Notes under the pieces: generated by a model
The model's database searches: none
Told to the model about the DNA's origin: nothing
What the model saw: the letters and a program-made list of their open reading frames with translations, nothing else
Assembly (NCBI GenBank): GCA_023257755.1
Contig: JALRBM010000089.1
Location: 1-14,384, forward strand
Source: Candidatus Saccharimonadia bacterium
GTDB lineage: Bacteria > Patescibacteriota > Saccharimonadia > Saccharimonadales > Saccharimonadaceae
DNA: 14,384 nt
Direction: 5' to 3'
Part shown: positions 6,876 to 13,248 of the stretch, in pieces
How the letters are laid out: the number at the start of each line of letters is the position of its first letter
Numbering within the stretch: position 1 is the first letter of the stretch
Made by a program: the position numbers and the translations under genes

Positions 6876-6922
6876 ACACTTTATAGCGTGGTGTTTGTTA
6901 TTTACAACGCTATATATAGCGC
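6876..6922 (-). promoter_or_regulatory. NrdR-box pair 2, over the distal nrd promoter
   Basis: A second pair of NrdR-like boxes. Site 6907-6922 contains a perfect core CTATATATAG within the 14-bp palindrome CGCTATATATAGCG (6908-6921), about 13 of 16 consensus matches. Site 6876-6891 starts ACAC and matches about 12 of 16. Start-to-start spacing is 31 bp. The first lies at the -35 of promoter P2 and directly abuts the stop codon of the cupin gene; the second covers the P2 -10. Confidence 0.75.
6880..6907 (-). promoter_or_regulatory. nrd promoter P2
   Basis: On the minus strand, -35 TTGTAA (6902-6907), 16-bp spacer, -10 TATAAA (6880-6885). It lies about 70 bp upstream of P1 and points the same way. 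Its -10 is inside an NrdR-like box. It could be an alternative or stronger start for the operon. Confidence 0.55.
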
Positions 6923-7264
6923 CTAGTCGATATTCTTAGCCTGAGCGGCCGACCAGGCCGGGGTGGCTGAAAAAAGCAGTTTGTACTCGCCCTCTAAGGC
7001 GTACTTTTCACCCTTTTTAATAAGCGCCTGGTCTCCTTGATCTAATGGCATAACACCTTCCTCGGACAGCAACCGTCCCTCCCCTTCTATGACATAAACG
7101 ATCGAGTTACAAACCACATTCATCGCCCAGCCCTTAGCCGGATAACGCCCCGCAAGTTCGATGACCGCGCTGTCGAGCTCGGCCGTGGGCAGCTGATACT
7201 CGTATGCGACGCAGCCAGGAGTGTTCTCGTGCCGACGGGCTTCCTTCTTTTTGCGTACCTGCAT
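6923..7264 (-). CDS. Small cupin-fold protein without histidine metal ligands
   Basis: A 113-residue cytoplasmic protein with a single cupin-like barrel. The centre reads VYVIEGEGRLLSEEGVMPLD followed by QGDQALIKKGEKYAL, the glycine-turn pattern of cupin motifs 1 and 2. The usual HxH(x)E metal ligands of motif 1 are absent: the corresponding place reads MNVVCNSI, and the only histidine is His12. It is therefore probably a binding or structural cupin rather than a metal-dependent oxygenase. The basic N-terminus MQVRKKKEARRHE is not a signal peptide. The start lies 1 bp after the upstream hydrolase stop, so the two are co-transcribed and probably translationally coupled. The stop codon abuts an NrdR box of the downstream operon. 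The ligand and role are unknown. Confidence 0.75.
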   Translation of the reverse strand: MQVRKKKEARRHENTPGCVAYEYQLPTAELDSAVIELAGRYPAKGWAMNVVCNSIVYVIEGEGRLLSEEGVMPLDQGDQALIKKGEKYALEGEYKLLFSATPAWSAAQAKNID

Positions 7265-7265
7265 C

Positions 7266-8333
7266 TTACCGTGTCCGCTCCTGCATAAACGCCAGCATGG
7301 CCGTTAGTGCATTCTGTCCATCCTGAGTATCCAAATTGAATTGGTATTCGTGCGGCAGCGATGGCTGATGGTCGGCCGGGTAAAACAAACGAGCAACCGG
7401 GACACCGAGAGTACCGAGCTCATCCGCAAACGGCTTGGACTGGGCCTCGGTCAAGGGGTCGCCATTTCCACCGGTGATATAAGTCGCGGGGAAATCTTTT
7501 GTTACATGGTAGTACGGTGACATTTGACGAATCACCGGATCATTGAAGTCGTGCGTGCCGGCGTATGCCCAGACTGCCACGTCATCGCCCCAGCCGACGA
7601 TTTTTGGCAATGTCGGGTCAGGGTGAACAAGCCCCGCCATCTTATAAATGCCGCAATTCAACACTACCCCTTTTAACTGGCTGGGCGCAAGTGAAGGCTC
7701 TACGCCCACCTCTTTTGCGTATGCCGGGTTTGTGATCAACGCCGCCAGCTGGGCGGAGTATTGGGCTCCGGCTGAGTCCCCCGCCAACATGATCCTAGTC
7801 GGATCAACACGAAACCTCTCTGCATTGTCGATAATATATTTATGTGCCTGATTCAACTGATGGATCTGGGCTGGATACGCCCTTTCGGGGGCAAGCGTGT
7901 AGTCCAGCGAAATCACCGTATATCCCTTGCTCGCGATTACTCTGTAGTATGGCTCCGCATTTGTCTTGTCACCGGATAACCACGCACCCCCGTGCGTCCA
8001 TATTAGCGTCGGCAACCGTCCGTTCGGGGCGGTTTGTTCCGGGTAATAAACGTCGAGTCGCGTATCCGACCCTTCGGCATAGTGCTGATCAGCCAGTTTG
8101 GCCACACCGGCTGGACTGTGTTTTTCCAGCGCTTGTTTAACCTTGGCGCTATTATCGTCAAACACTTTGCGAATGATCATCGCGCCCGGCCAGGGACTGA
8201 CACGAAACGCCAATGCTACGATCAGCACCACTCCAACAATACTGCCGACTGACCATAAAAAGCCTTTCCGTTTATAGAAAGGCCTTTTCTTTTTTTGAGA
8301 ACTTTTTTTATTCGCCGCCCTTTTATCTACCAT
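7266..8333 (-). CDS. Membrane-anchored alpha/beta-hydrolase (esterase/lipase, HSL/BD-FAE-like)
   Basis: A 355-residue esterase-type hydrolase. A very basic N-terminus (about 1-23) precedes one transmembrane helix, GFLWSVGSIVGVVLIVALAF (24-43), so the catalytic domain probably faces outside. The domain shows the oxyanion-hole motif HGGAW (114-118), the nucleophile elbow GDSAG with Ser187, a probable catalytic Asp292 in GNGDPL and a probable His328 in LPHEYQF (His322 is the alternative). This order is typical of the hormone-sensitive lipase/BD-FAE branch that cleaves carboxyl esters. The ATG at 8333 is preceded by GAAGG only one base away, so ribosome placement is unusual; a start slightly downstream or a very short leader is possible. 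The cupin gene follows after 1 bp. The substrate is unknown; lipid or cell-envelope esters are plausible given the anchoring. Confidence 0.85.
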   Translation of the reverse strand: MVDKRAANKKSSQKKKRPFYKRKGFLWSVGSIVGVVLIVALAFRVSPWPGAMIIRKVFDDNSAKVKQALEKHSPAGVAKLADQHYAEGSDTRLDVYYPEQTAPNGRLPTLIWTHGGAWLSGDKTNAEPYYRVIASKGYTVISLDYTLAPERAYPAQIHQLNQAHKYIIDNAERFRVDPTRIMLAGDSAGAQYSAQLAALITNPAYAKEVGVEPSLAPSQLKGVVLNCGIYKMAGLVHPDPTLPKIVGWGDDVAVWAYAGTHDFNDPVIRQMSPYYHVTKDFPATYITGGNGDPLTEAQSKPFADELGTLGVPVARLFYPADHQPSLPHEYQFNLDTQDGQNALTAMLAFMQERTR

Positions 8334-8375
8334 ACCTTCAGTTTATTCGCAGCGGATAAGCCTGGCAAGCAAATC

Positions 8376-8398
8376 CCGTCTGGCTTGTTGCCTGACGG
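8376..8398 (-). terminator. Hairpin directly after the second CYTH gene
   Basis: Arms CCGTC (8376-8380) and GACGG (8394-8398), with an inner GGC/GCC stem around AACAA, start at the base after the stop codon. The minus-strand continuation is GATTTGCTT, not a clean T-run. This may be a weak terminator or a 3'-end stabiliser between the CYTH gene and the hydrolase gene. Confidence 0.4.
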
Positions 8399-8995
8399 CT
8401 ATAAATGTGGGTCGCCCCATGCCTGCTTGAGGGCCTCAAAATGCTGTGGCCGCTTACGGGCAATGTAGGCCACTATTTTTCCACGGACCCCCTCGTTCGA
8501 AAGCCCATAGCTCGCCGCAATCTTTTCTATTTTTCTCTCCGCCGCCTTAGTGTACTCTTCACTCTCGGCCATTAGTTCAATTTCCGCGACTTCATACTCA
8601 AAATCATCGAATTCGGCTTTGTCCAAGTCAAGATTAAACTCACCGAGCGTATATTTTGTACGTGTCGTTTTACAGACACAAAAGGGATTGTATCCTGCCT
8701 TCTTTAGTACAGCCTCGAGCGGACTACTGTCATCAAGCCCGAGTGTCCTACAGATCTCCGCATCATTTTCGAGCTCGTTATATATAAATACGCCGCTGTC
8801 ATTATCGCCAATCGGCAGCTTGAGTTCAAACCGGCTGTTCCGTTTCCGGAGCCACTTGTCGCCACGGGTCAGGTCGTAGGTTGCATTATCATAATAAACG
8901 TCGGTTATCTCTTTTTTACCGACTAACGTAGCGTCTGCAATAAGTCGCGCAGACTGCTCTGAAGTAAGTATGAATTTCTTTTCAACTTCGATCAT
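8399..8995 (-). CDS. Second CYTH-domain protein, thiamine-triphosphatase-like
   Basis: A 198-residue protein beginning MIEVEKKFILTSEQSA, with the CYTH signature ExExK as Glu3-Val-Glu5-Lys-Lys7. The segment VYYDNATYDLTRGDKWLRKR followed by FELKLP matches the pattern of animal-type thiamine triphosphatases (YYD...L...D.WLR.R...ELK), which cleave thiamine triphosphate in a metal-filled tunnel. The C-terminal half is acidic, then helical. The frame stays open upstream to 9100, but that part reads through the tRNA-Ser gene, so the true start is the ATG at 8995, 9 bp after the tRNA's CCA. Its ribosome site is AGG, overlapping the tRNA 3' end. It is distinct in sequence from the CYTH protein of the nrd operon. 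The triphosphate-tunnel fold is confident; the substrate is inferred. Confidence 0.85.
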   Translation of the reverse strand: MIEVEKKFILTSEQSARLIADATLVGKKEITDVYYDNATYDLTRGDKWLRKRNSRFELKLPIGDNDSGVFIYNELENDAEICRTLGLDDSSPLEAVLKKAGYNPFCVCKTTRTKYTLGEFNLDLDKAEFDDFEYEVAEIELMAESEEYTKAAERKIEKIAASYGLSNEGVRGKIVAYIARKRPQHFEALKQAWGDPHL

Positions 8996-9004
8996 TGTAA
9001 AACC

Positions 9005-9094
9005 TGGCGGAGAGACAGGGATTCGAACCCTGGGTACCATTGCTGGCACACACGCGTTCCAGGCGTGCCAATTCAACCACTCTTGCACCTCTCC
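9005..9094 (-). tRNA. tRNA-Ser (anticodon GGA)
   Basis: A 90-nt class II tRNA with encoded CCA. The acceptor stem is GGAGAGG with TCTCTCC (last pair G-U). The anticodon stem CACGC/GCGTG encloses the loop CTGGAAC, giving anticodon GGA (reads UCC/UCU). A long variable arm (TGTGCCAGCAATGGTACC region) identifies it as serine type. The T arm is GGGTTCGAATCCC, the discriminator is G, then CCA at 9005-9007. The second CYTH gene starts 9 bp further on. Confidence 0.95.
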
Positions 9095-9104
9095 GTTCAA
9101 TCAC

Positions 9105-9133
9105 ATTTTATCAGATGCAGGTATAGTTCCCAA
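9105..9133 (-). promoter_or_regulatory. Promoter of tRNA-Ser
   Basis: Minus strand -35 TTGGGA (9128-9133), 17-bp spacer, -10 TAAAAT (9105-9110). The -10 ends ten bases before the first base of the tRNA, leaving a leader of about three bases, as expected for a tRNA promoter. Confidence 0.6.
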
Positions 9134-9162
9134 TCATGATATTCAAACTCAGAAATGACTTA

Positions 9163-9211
9163 AGCCCCCAGCGTGCGGGATAGCCTAAGCCATGCCCGCC
9201 CACTAGGGGCT
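9163..9211 (-). terminator. Structured 3' end of the first GC-rich gene
   Basis: Nested inverted repeat: AGCCCC (9163-9168) with GGGGCT (9206-9211), then GTG/CAC and CGGG (9176-9179) with CCCG (9195-9198). It overlaps the stop codon of the GC-rich gene. No T-run follows (TTAAGTCATTT), so intrinsic termination is uncertain. Confidence 0.35.
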
Positions 9212-9649
9212 GCAAGGAACTTCCTTCGGGTCAAACGCTTCCGAGTCGAACTCGGCCTCCTTGCCGAAGCCCGTCAGAGCCAGTGTGTAGCAGCGCCCCT
9301 TCTGGAGGAACGCGGCCTCGCGATTGGCCACTGCGATGGCGTACCCCGTGTCGTCCCAGTTGGAGAAGTCGTCACAGGTGTTGCACGGCCACATGAAGCG
9401 GATCCGCACGGAGTCTCCTCTCTCGAAGAGCCCGGCGTCACCCTTCACGTCCACGGTGACGTAGGGGTCGGCCACATCGATGGCCCCGTAGGAGAACGGG
9501 TCCGTCACCTGCACGGTCACTTCCGTGTCCGTGATGGCGGTGATTACCCGGTTGACGGCGAGGGTCCCGAGGGTCCCAAACACGCCAGCACAAACGAGAA
9601 CGATGGCCACCCGGGTCATCAACTGACGCGGGGTCAAACCCTTAAACAT
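9203..9649 (-). CDS. GC-rich small membrane-anchored protein with CxxC, unknown function
   Basis: A 148-residue protein of no family I recognise. One transmembrane helix near residues 13-36 (RVAIVLVCAGVFGTLGTLAV) is followed by an ectodomain of about 110 residues with beta-rich character: EVTVQVTD, YVTVDVKGD, DSVRIRFMW. It has cysteines at 89 and 92 (PCNTC), 120 and 146, so disulfides are possible if it is exported. Third codon positions are almost all G or C, unlike any neighbour except the gene at 13839-14297, suggesting acquisition from a high-GC source. The start ATG has AAGGA five bases upstream and a strong AT-rich promoter. It stands alone between a tRNA gene and a divergent ABC exporter. 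The open frame, RBS and promoter make it a real gene; its role is unknown. Confidence 0.75.
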   Translation of the reverse strand: MFKGLTPRQLMTRVAIVLVCAGVFGTLGTLAVNRVITAITDTEVTVQVTDPFSYGAIDVADPYVTVDVKGDAGLFERGDSVRIRFMWPCNTCDDFSNWDDTGYAIAVANREAAFLQKGRCYTLALTGFGKEAEFDSEAFDPKEVPCSP

Positions 9650-9661
9650 AAAAGTCCTTAT

Positions 9662-9679
9662 AGCCTGAGGAAGCAGGCT
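9662..9679 (-). promoter_or_regulatory. Leader hairpin before the first GC-rich gene
   Basis: Arms AGCCTG (9662-9667) and CAGGCT (9674-9679) around a six-base loop lie just upstream of the AAGGA ribosome site. The hairpin could protect the 5' end or tune translation. The second GC-rich gene has a leader hairpin in the same place. Confidence 0.4.
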
Positions 9680-9711
9680 CCACTTACGGCAGCATAGCTG
9701 ATCGTTGTAAA

Positions 9712-9740
9712 ATTATAACATTTTATTAAACTTAAGTCAA
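9712..9740 (-). promoter_or_regulatory. Promoter of the first GC-rich gene
   Basis: Minus strand -35 TTGACT (9735-9740), 17-bp spacer, -10 TATAAT (9712-9717), near-consensus. The expected start is near 9705, with a leader of about 55 bases. The sequence from TATTGAC through the -10 matches the promoter at 14339-14367 at 22 of 31 positions by eye. Confidence 0.8.
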
Positions 9741-9793
9741 TATTACTTTTGCCCTCGTAAGAATCAGTTGTATTAATTACGCCTCTGTCTCGG

Positions 9794-9823
9794 TTGCTTT
9801 TGACAAAGTGCCGTAACTATAAT
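9794..9823 (+). promoter_or_regulatory. Promoter of the ABC exporter pair (leaderless)
   Basis: -35 TTGCTT (9794-9799), 18-bp spacer, -10 TATAAT (9818-9823). The -10 overlaps an in-frame ATG at 9822, and the expected start point falls at about 9830-9831, on the next in-frame ATG. The nearby TTGACA at 9800 is only 12 bp from the -10 and so is unlikely to be the -35. Confidence 0.65.
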
Positions 9824-9830
9824 GGAACTA

Positions 9831-10670
9831 ATGGCAAAAAAAGAAACAACCTCACCCGTCATCCAACTTCGCGGCCTGAAAAAGCGCTATGGCATCGGCG
9901 ATGCCGAACATTACGCACTCGACGGGGTGGATTTGACGATTGAAAAAGGTGAGTTTATCGCCATCATGGGACCGAGCGGATGCGGCAAGACGACGCTTCT
10001 TAATATCCTCGGCTTACTAGATAGCTCGAATGATGGCGAATACAAACTGGATGGTACGCCGGTTGATAATCTTTCCGATGTCCGCCATGCCCGTATCCGC
10101 AGCCAGCAGATTGGCATGGTGTTCCAGAGTTTTAACCTTGTCGACCGCTTGAATGTCATTGAAAACGTCGCTCTTCCACTTACCTACAAGGGTATCCCCC
10201 GCTTGAAGCGCCTAAAGCTGGCAAGCGACATGCTAAAGAACTTCCATCTGTCAGAGCGTGAATACTATATGCCATGGCAGCTTTCTGGCGGTCAAATGCA
10301 GCGGGTTGCTATCGCCCGGGCCCTTGTTAATAATCCTTCAATTGTTCTAGCTGACGAACCAACTGGCAATCTGGATAGTCGCTCCAGCCACGTGATCATG
10401 CGTGAACTTTCTGATATCCACCAGCGCGGCAATACGATTATCATGGTCACTCATAACCCTGCCCTTACCACCTACGCCAGCCGGGTGATCCACATGCTGG
10501 ATGGGCAGATCGCCAGCGATACCAAAATGACGGTTGTCCCGGACAAGGCGGTCGTCGAGAAAGTTCCTTTAAGTGCTCGGAACGCGAAACAGACAGCCAC
10601 ACCTGAAAAGACGGTCAAAAAACCAACCAAAAAACGCTCTCCCAAAAAGACAAAGGAGAAGAAAAAATGA
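9831..10670 (+). CDS. MacB/LolD-type ABC transporter ATPase with a lysine-rich tail
   Basis: Cytoplasmic ATPase of a MacB/LolD/FtsE-type system, 279 residues from the ATG at 9831. Motifs: Walker A GPSGCGKTT (47-55), Q-loop Gln99 in MVFQSFNLV, signature LSGGQMQR (151-158), Walker B IVLADEP (171-177) and H-loop MVTHN (His208). In this family ATP drives mechanical movement of an FtsX-like permease rather than classical import. After the domain (about residue 225) comes a tail of some 50 residues, Ala/Pro/Lys-rich and ending KKRSPKKTKEKKK, absent from typical LolD-size members (about 230). The first in-frame ATG (9822) lies inside the -10 element, so the start at 9831 is chosen, giving an apparently leaderless mRNA. 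The stop overlaps the permease start (ATGA). Substrate unknown. Confidence 0.93.
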   Translation: MAKKETTSPVIQLRGLKKRYGIGDAEHYALDGVDLTIEKGEFIAIMGPSGCGKTTLLNILGLLDSSNDGEYKLDGTPVDNLSDVRHARIRSQQIGMVFQSFNLVDRLNVIENVALPLTYKGIPRLKRLKLASDMLKNFHLSEREYYMPWQLSGGQMQRVAIARALVNNPSIVLADEPTGNLDSRSSHVIMRELSDIHQRGNTIIMVTHNPALTTYASRVIHMLDGQIASDTKMTVVPDKAVVEKVPLSARNAKQTATPEKTVKKPTKKRSPKKTKEKKK

Positions 10671-11893
10671 TCCGTCCTCTCCTGTTTGAACACATCCAGA
10701 CGGCCCGTCATTCGCTGAAAAATACGCGGATGAGGACCCTTCTTACTGTCATCGGCGTGGCGATCGGTGTAGCCAGTATTACTACCATTCTGTCCCTTAG
10801 CAGCGGCATTACCAGTATCATCAGCCGCCAAGTCGATTCCCTGGGCGGCAATATCGCTGTCATCCGGCCCAGCACCACCGAAAGCAGCAATCTCCTCCAG
10901 ACCCTCTCGCCCCAATCATATGTCGCGAGTACAATAACCGAGGATGATTTTATTGATATCGAGGCGTTGGACGATGTTCAGGCCGCCGCTCCCATCATGA
11001 TCGTAAATAGCAGTATCAAAGCCAACAATACGACGGCAAAAGACAGTACGCTGGTTGCTTCGACGCCGTCCCTCGAGTCCATCGCCGGTCTGCCCATCCG
11101 CGACGGCCAGTTTATCGATAGTGTCACCAACCGAGATACAGCCGTCCTTGGCAGTCAGCTGTCTGTTGACCTGTTTGGCACAGAGCAGTCGATTGGCCGA
11201 AAGTTCAGCGCCCGCGGCCAGACATTCACCGTCATCGGGGTATTAAAACGGATCAACAATCCGATCAACTTTAATAATGTCGATTTTGACCATGCCGCGA
11301 TTATCAGCTTGGAGAGCGGCAAGAGCTTTCATCAGGGTATCGCTCAGATTCAACAGATCAACATCCAGGCCGAATCGACCGCCAAACTTCCCGAAATGAT
11401 GCGTTCAGTCGAGCAGTCTTTGCAAAAAAATCACCTCGGCGAGCACGATTTCACGATCCTCTCCGGTCAGGACATTGCCCGTCCAAGCAGCCGGTTGTTT
11501 CACGCAGTGACGATTGTCATGACGACCATTGCTGCCGTCTCACTTGTGGTAGGCGGCATCGGGATCATGAACATCATGCTGGTTGGCGTCGCGGAACGAA
11601 CCCGCGAAATCGGGCTGCGAAAGGCAGTTGGGGCCAGTAACCGTAATATTGTCTGGCAATTCATGACCGAAGCCTTAATTATTAGTATCATCGGCGGCAT
11701 TCTCGGCTACTTTGGAGGGTATTTACTCGCCTTCGCCATCAGCACGTTGTTGCCCTTCGATCCGGCGGTTTCATGGGAGATTCTGGCAATTTCACTTGGG
11801 ACATCATTAGGCGTCGGTGTCATTTTCGGCATCTACCCCGCCCTTCGAGCAGCCAAAAAAGACCCTATCGAGTCACTGCGTTTTTACCGGTAA
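10667..11893 (+). CDS. MacB/FtsX-family ABC transporter permease
   Basis: Membrane partner of the preceding ATPase, 408 residues, the usual length for stand-alone MacB-like permeases. Layout: a short cytoplasmic start with the MacB-type LKNTRMRTLLTVIGVAIGVA, first transmembrane helix about 24-48, a large extracytoplasmic MacB-PCD domain to about 275, then three helices in the FtsX domain. VGGIGIMNIMLVGVAERTRE and IGLRKAVGA between the second and third helices are canonical. The end reads YPALRAAKKDPIESLRFYR, also typical. The start overlaps the ATPase stop by 4 bp (ATGA), so translation is coupled. No periplasmic adaptor or TolC gene is nearby, as expected of a monoderm-like cell. It could export peptides or lipids or act as a mechanotransmitter; the cargo cannot be read from sequence. 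Confidence 0.93.
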   Translation: MIRPLLFEHIQTARHSLKNTRMRTLLTVIGVAIGVASITTILSLSSGITSIISRQVDSLGGNIAVIRPSTTESSNLLQTLSPQSYVASTITEDDFIDIEALDDVQAAAPIMIVNSSIKANNTTAKDSTLVASTPSLESIAGLPIRDGQFIDSVTNRDTAVLGSQLSVDLFGTEQSIGRKFSARGQTFTVIGVLKRINNPINFNNVDFDHAAIISLESGKSFHQGIAQIQQINIQAESTAKLPEMMRSVEQSLQKNHLGEHDFTILSGQDIARPSSRLFHAVTIVMTTIAAVSLVVGGIGIMNIMLVGVAERTREIGLRKAVGASNRNIVWQFMTEALIISIIGGILGYFGGYLLAFAISTLLPFDPAVSWEILAISLGTSLGVGVIFGIYPALRAAKKDPIESLRFYR

Positions 11894-11911
11894 CTACACG
11901 TTCACGGGTTT

Positions 11912-11995
11912 TGCGGGTGGCGACGAGAGGGGTAGCACCCGACAATATTTTCACTAGTGAAAAATTCAGGGGCGAACTCGTCGACAGGACCCGCA
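11912..11995. repeat. Nested inverted repeat between convergent genes
   Basis: Outer arms TGCGGGT (11912-11918) and ACCCGCA (11989-11995), next arms CGACGAG (11921-11927) and CTCGTCG (11977-11983), and a central perfect 16-bp palindrome TTTTCACTAGTGAAAA (11948-11963). It fills most of the 111-bp gap between the permease and isomerase stops. The simplest reading is a bidirectional terminator or RNA 3'-end structure. It is unusually elaborate and lacks a clean T-run. Confidence 0.5.
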
Positions 11996-12004
11996 CATAT
12001 CGTC

Positions 12005-13090
12005 TTAAACGCCCTCATGACGAACCGGTGAGGTAAAGCTCGTCGGGTCGTCCTTTAACTCGACTTTTAACTTTTCGACAAGAGCAACAGGCGTCGGATC
12101 AACGCCATTCAAGATCGCCACGTAAGTACTGACAAAATCTGCCAAAATACAGCCCCAAAGCGCCTGGGCGATTGGCCGGGCACCTTCCATCGTAATCGTA
12201 TGGGCCTTAGGGCGCATACCACTTAATAATCGGTCGCTGATCTCCATACGCTTCAGGACGCGTGGTGGCTCGAAGCTGCTGACGAGGTCAAAAATAACAA
12301 ACGGCTTTTCAACCGGATGAGACGACCAGCCGATAAACTCATTATGGTTAAATTCCGGATATTCGCCGAAAAAGGCGACGTTTTTCGCATTTTCGTTCCA
12401 GCTGATCTTCCATTTGTACGCAATCGGCGCCATTAACGGGCCGGCGTAGAACACCGGTGTCTTGCCGACGGCAAGCAGGGCTAGTTGCTTGGCGTAGTTT
12501 TTATCTACCGTCACGTCGGGCGTCCAGGCTTTTGTTTGCTCTTCCAGCCACGCGCTTTGCTCGGCAATTTCCGCAAAACGCTCGTACCGCATCACGCCAA
12601 AGTGAGCCAGGATTGCCGTCAGGGCGCGTAAATTACAGATCATCGACATCCGTTGGGGGAGTCCGGGCGGAAGCAGAACATGCGCGATCGAATCTTTTTT
12701 CGCCTGGTCAAACAATGCCCCGCCAGCGGCCACAATCGCCAGTTGTGCGTTTTTTACCTTCGCCTGCCCCAGGGCAGTGAGGGTTTCCTCCGTATTGCCG
12801 GAGTAGCTACTGGCTATTACCAGGGTGTTAAAGTCGACATATTCGGGAAGGTCGTAGTTTTTCACTACCTCGAACGAAATGGATAATTCATCGCTGAACA
12901 GTGTTTTCAATAGTCCCGCAGCCAGGGCCGAACCCCCCATGCCGGCCACGACAACCTTTGTAATATCGCGGCCGTCATTATCGGGACTTTCAACCTTAAC
13001 GGGAAACTGCGCCTGTTCGTACTGCATCGCCGCCACGCCAAGCGCATTCAGCGGATCGCGCTGTTTCAATACATTGTTATCGTCTAACAT
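12005..13090 (-). CDS. Bifunctional phosphoglucose/phosphomannose isomerase (SIS family)
   Basis: Interconverts glucose-6-phosphate or mannose-6-phosphate with fructose-6-phosphate, linking central metabolism to sugar nucleotides for the envelope. 361 residues, normal for the small archaeal/bacterial PGI/PMI type rather than the large classical Pgi. Visible motifs: the SIS-domain phosphate-binding GMGGSALA (50-57) and SYSGNTEET (95-103), Arg147 in PQRMSM, probable catalytic Glu233 in SWNENAKN, and His249 in EFNHNEFIGW. The C-terminal domain includes LVEKLKVEL near the end. The ATG at 13090 has a strong GGAGG site five bases upstream. The gene stands alone: its stop converges on the ABC permease and its start diverges from the Pro/Ala-rich gene. 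Only -10-like AT-rich sequences were seen upstream, with no convincing -35. Confidence 0.93.
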   Translation of the reverse strand: MLDDNNVLKQRDPLNALGVAAMQYEQAQFPVKVESPDNDGRDITKVVVAGMGGSALAAGLLKTLFSDELSISFEVVKNYDLPEYVDFNTLVIASSYSGNTEETLTALGQAKVKNAQLAIVAAGGALFDQAKKDSIAHVLLPPGLPQRMSMICNLRALTAILAHFGVMRYERFAEIAEQSAWLEEQTKAWTPDVTVDKNYAKQLALLAVGKTPVFYAGPLMAPIAYKWKISWNENAKNVAFFGEYPEFNHNEFIGWSSHPVEKPFVIFDLVSSFEPPRVLKRMEISDRLLSGMRPKAHTITMEGARPIAQALWGCILADFVSTYVAILNGVDPTPVALVEKLKVELKDDPTSFTSPVRHEGV

Positions 13091-13248
13091 TCAACCCTCC
13101 CGTAAACGTATGCAGTTTAACACTCTCTATATGTATAATACTCCATTTGACCTCGCACAGCGCGACAAGTTCAACTTCTTTACTCATTTCCCTCTATTGT
13201 GATACAGTATTTAGTAACGAAGCATAAGTACTAATATTAGGGGTGGGC
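13091..13248. promoter_or_regulatory. Divergent intergenic region, promoters unclear
   Basis: This 158-bp gap separates the isomerase (leftward) and the Pro/Ala-rich gene (rightward). Plus strand: a weak candidate is TTTACT, 18 bp, TACAGT just before 13215. Minus strand: TATTAT and TATACA occur about 40-50 bp before the isomerase, with no good -35. Ribosome sites are clear on both sides (GGAGG leftward, AGGGG rightward). Nothing else was recognised. Confidence 0.3.

Noticed and set aside
8996..9100. N-terminal extension of the second CYTH protein
   Set aside because: The added 35 codons are a reading of the tRNA-Ser gene; the CYTH motif begins at the ATG at 8995.
9005..9202. Integrated element using the tRNA-Ser 3' end as attachment site
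   Set aside because: The GC-rich gene lies on the 5' side of the tRNA, no duplicated tRNA end was seen, and no integrase is present.
9822..9830. First ATG of the ABC ATPase frame
   Set aside because: It sits within the -10 hexamer, so it cannot be on a transcript from that promoter.
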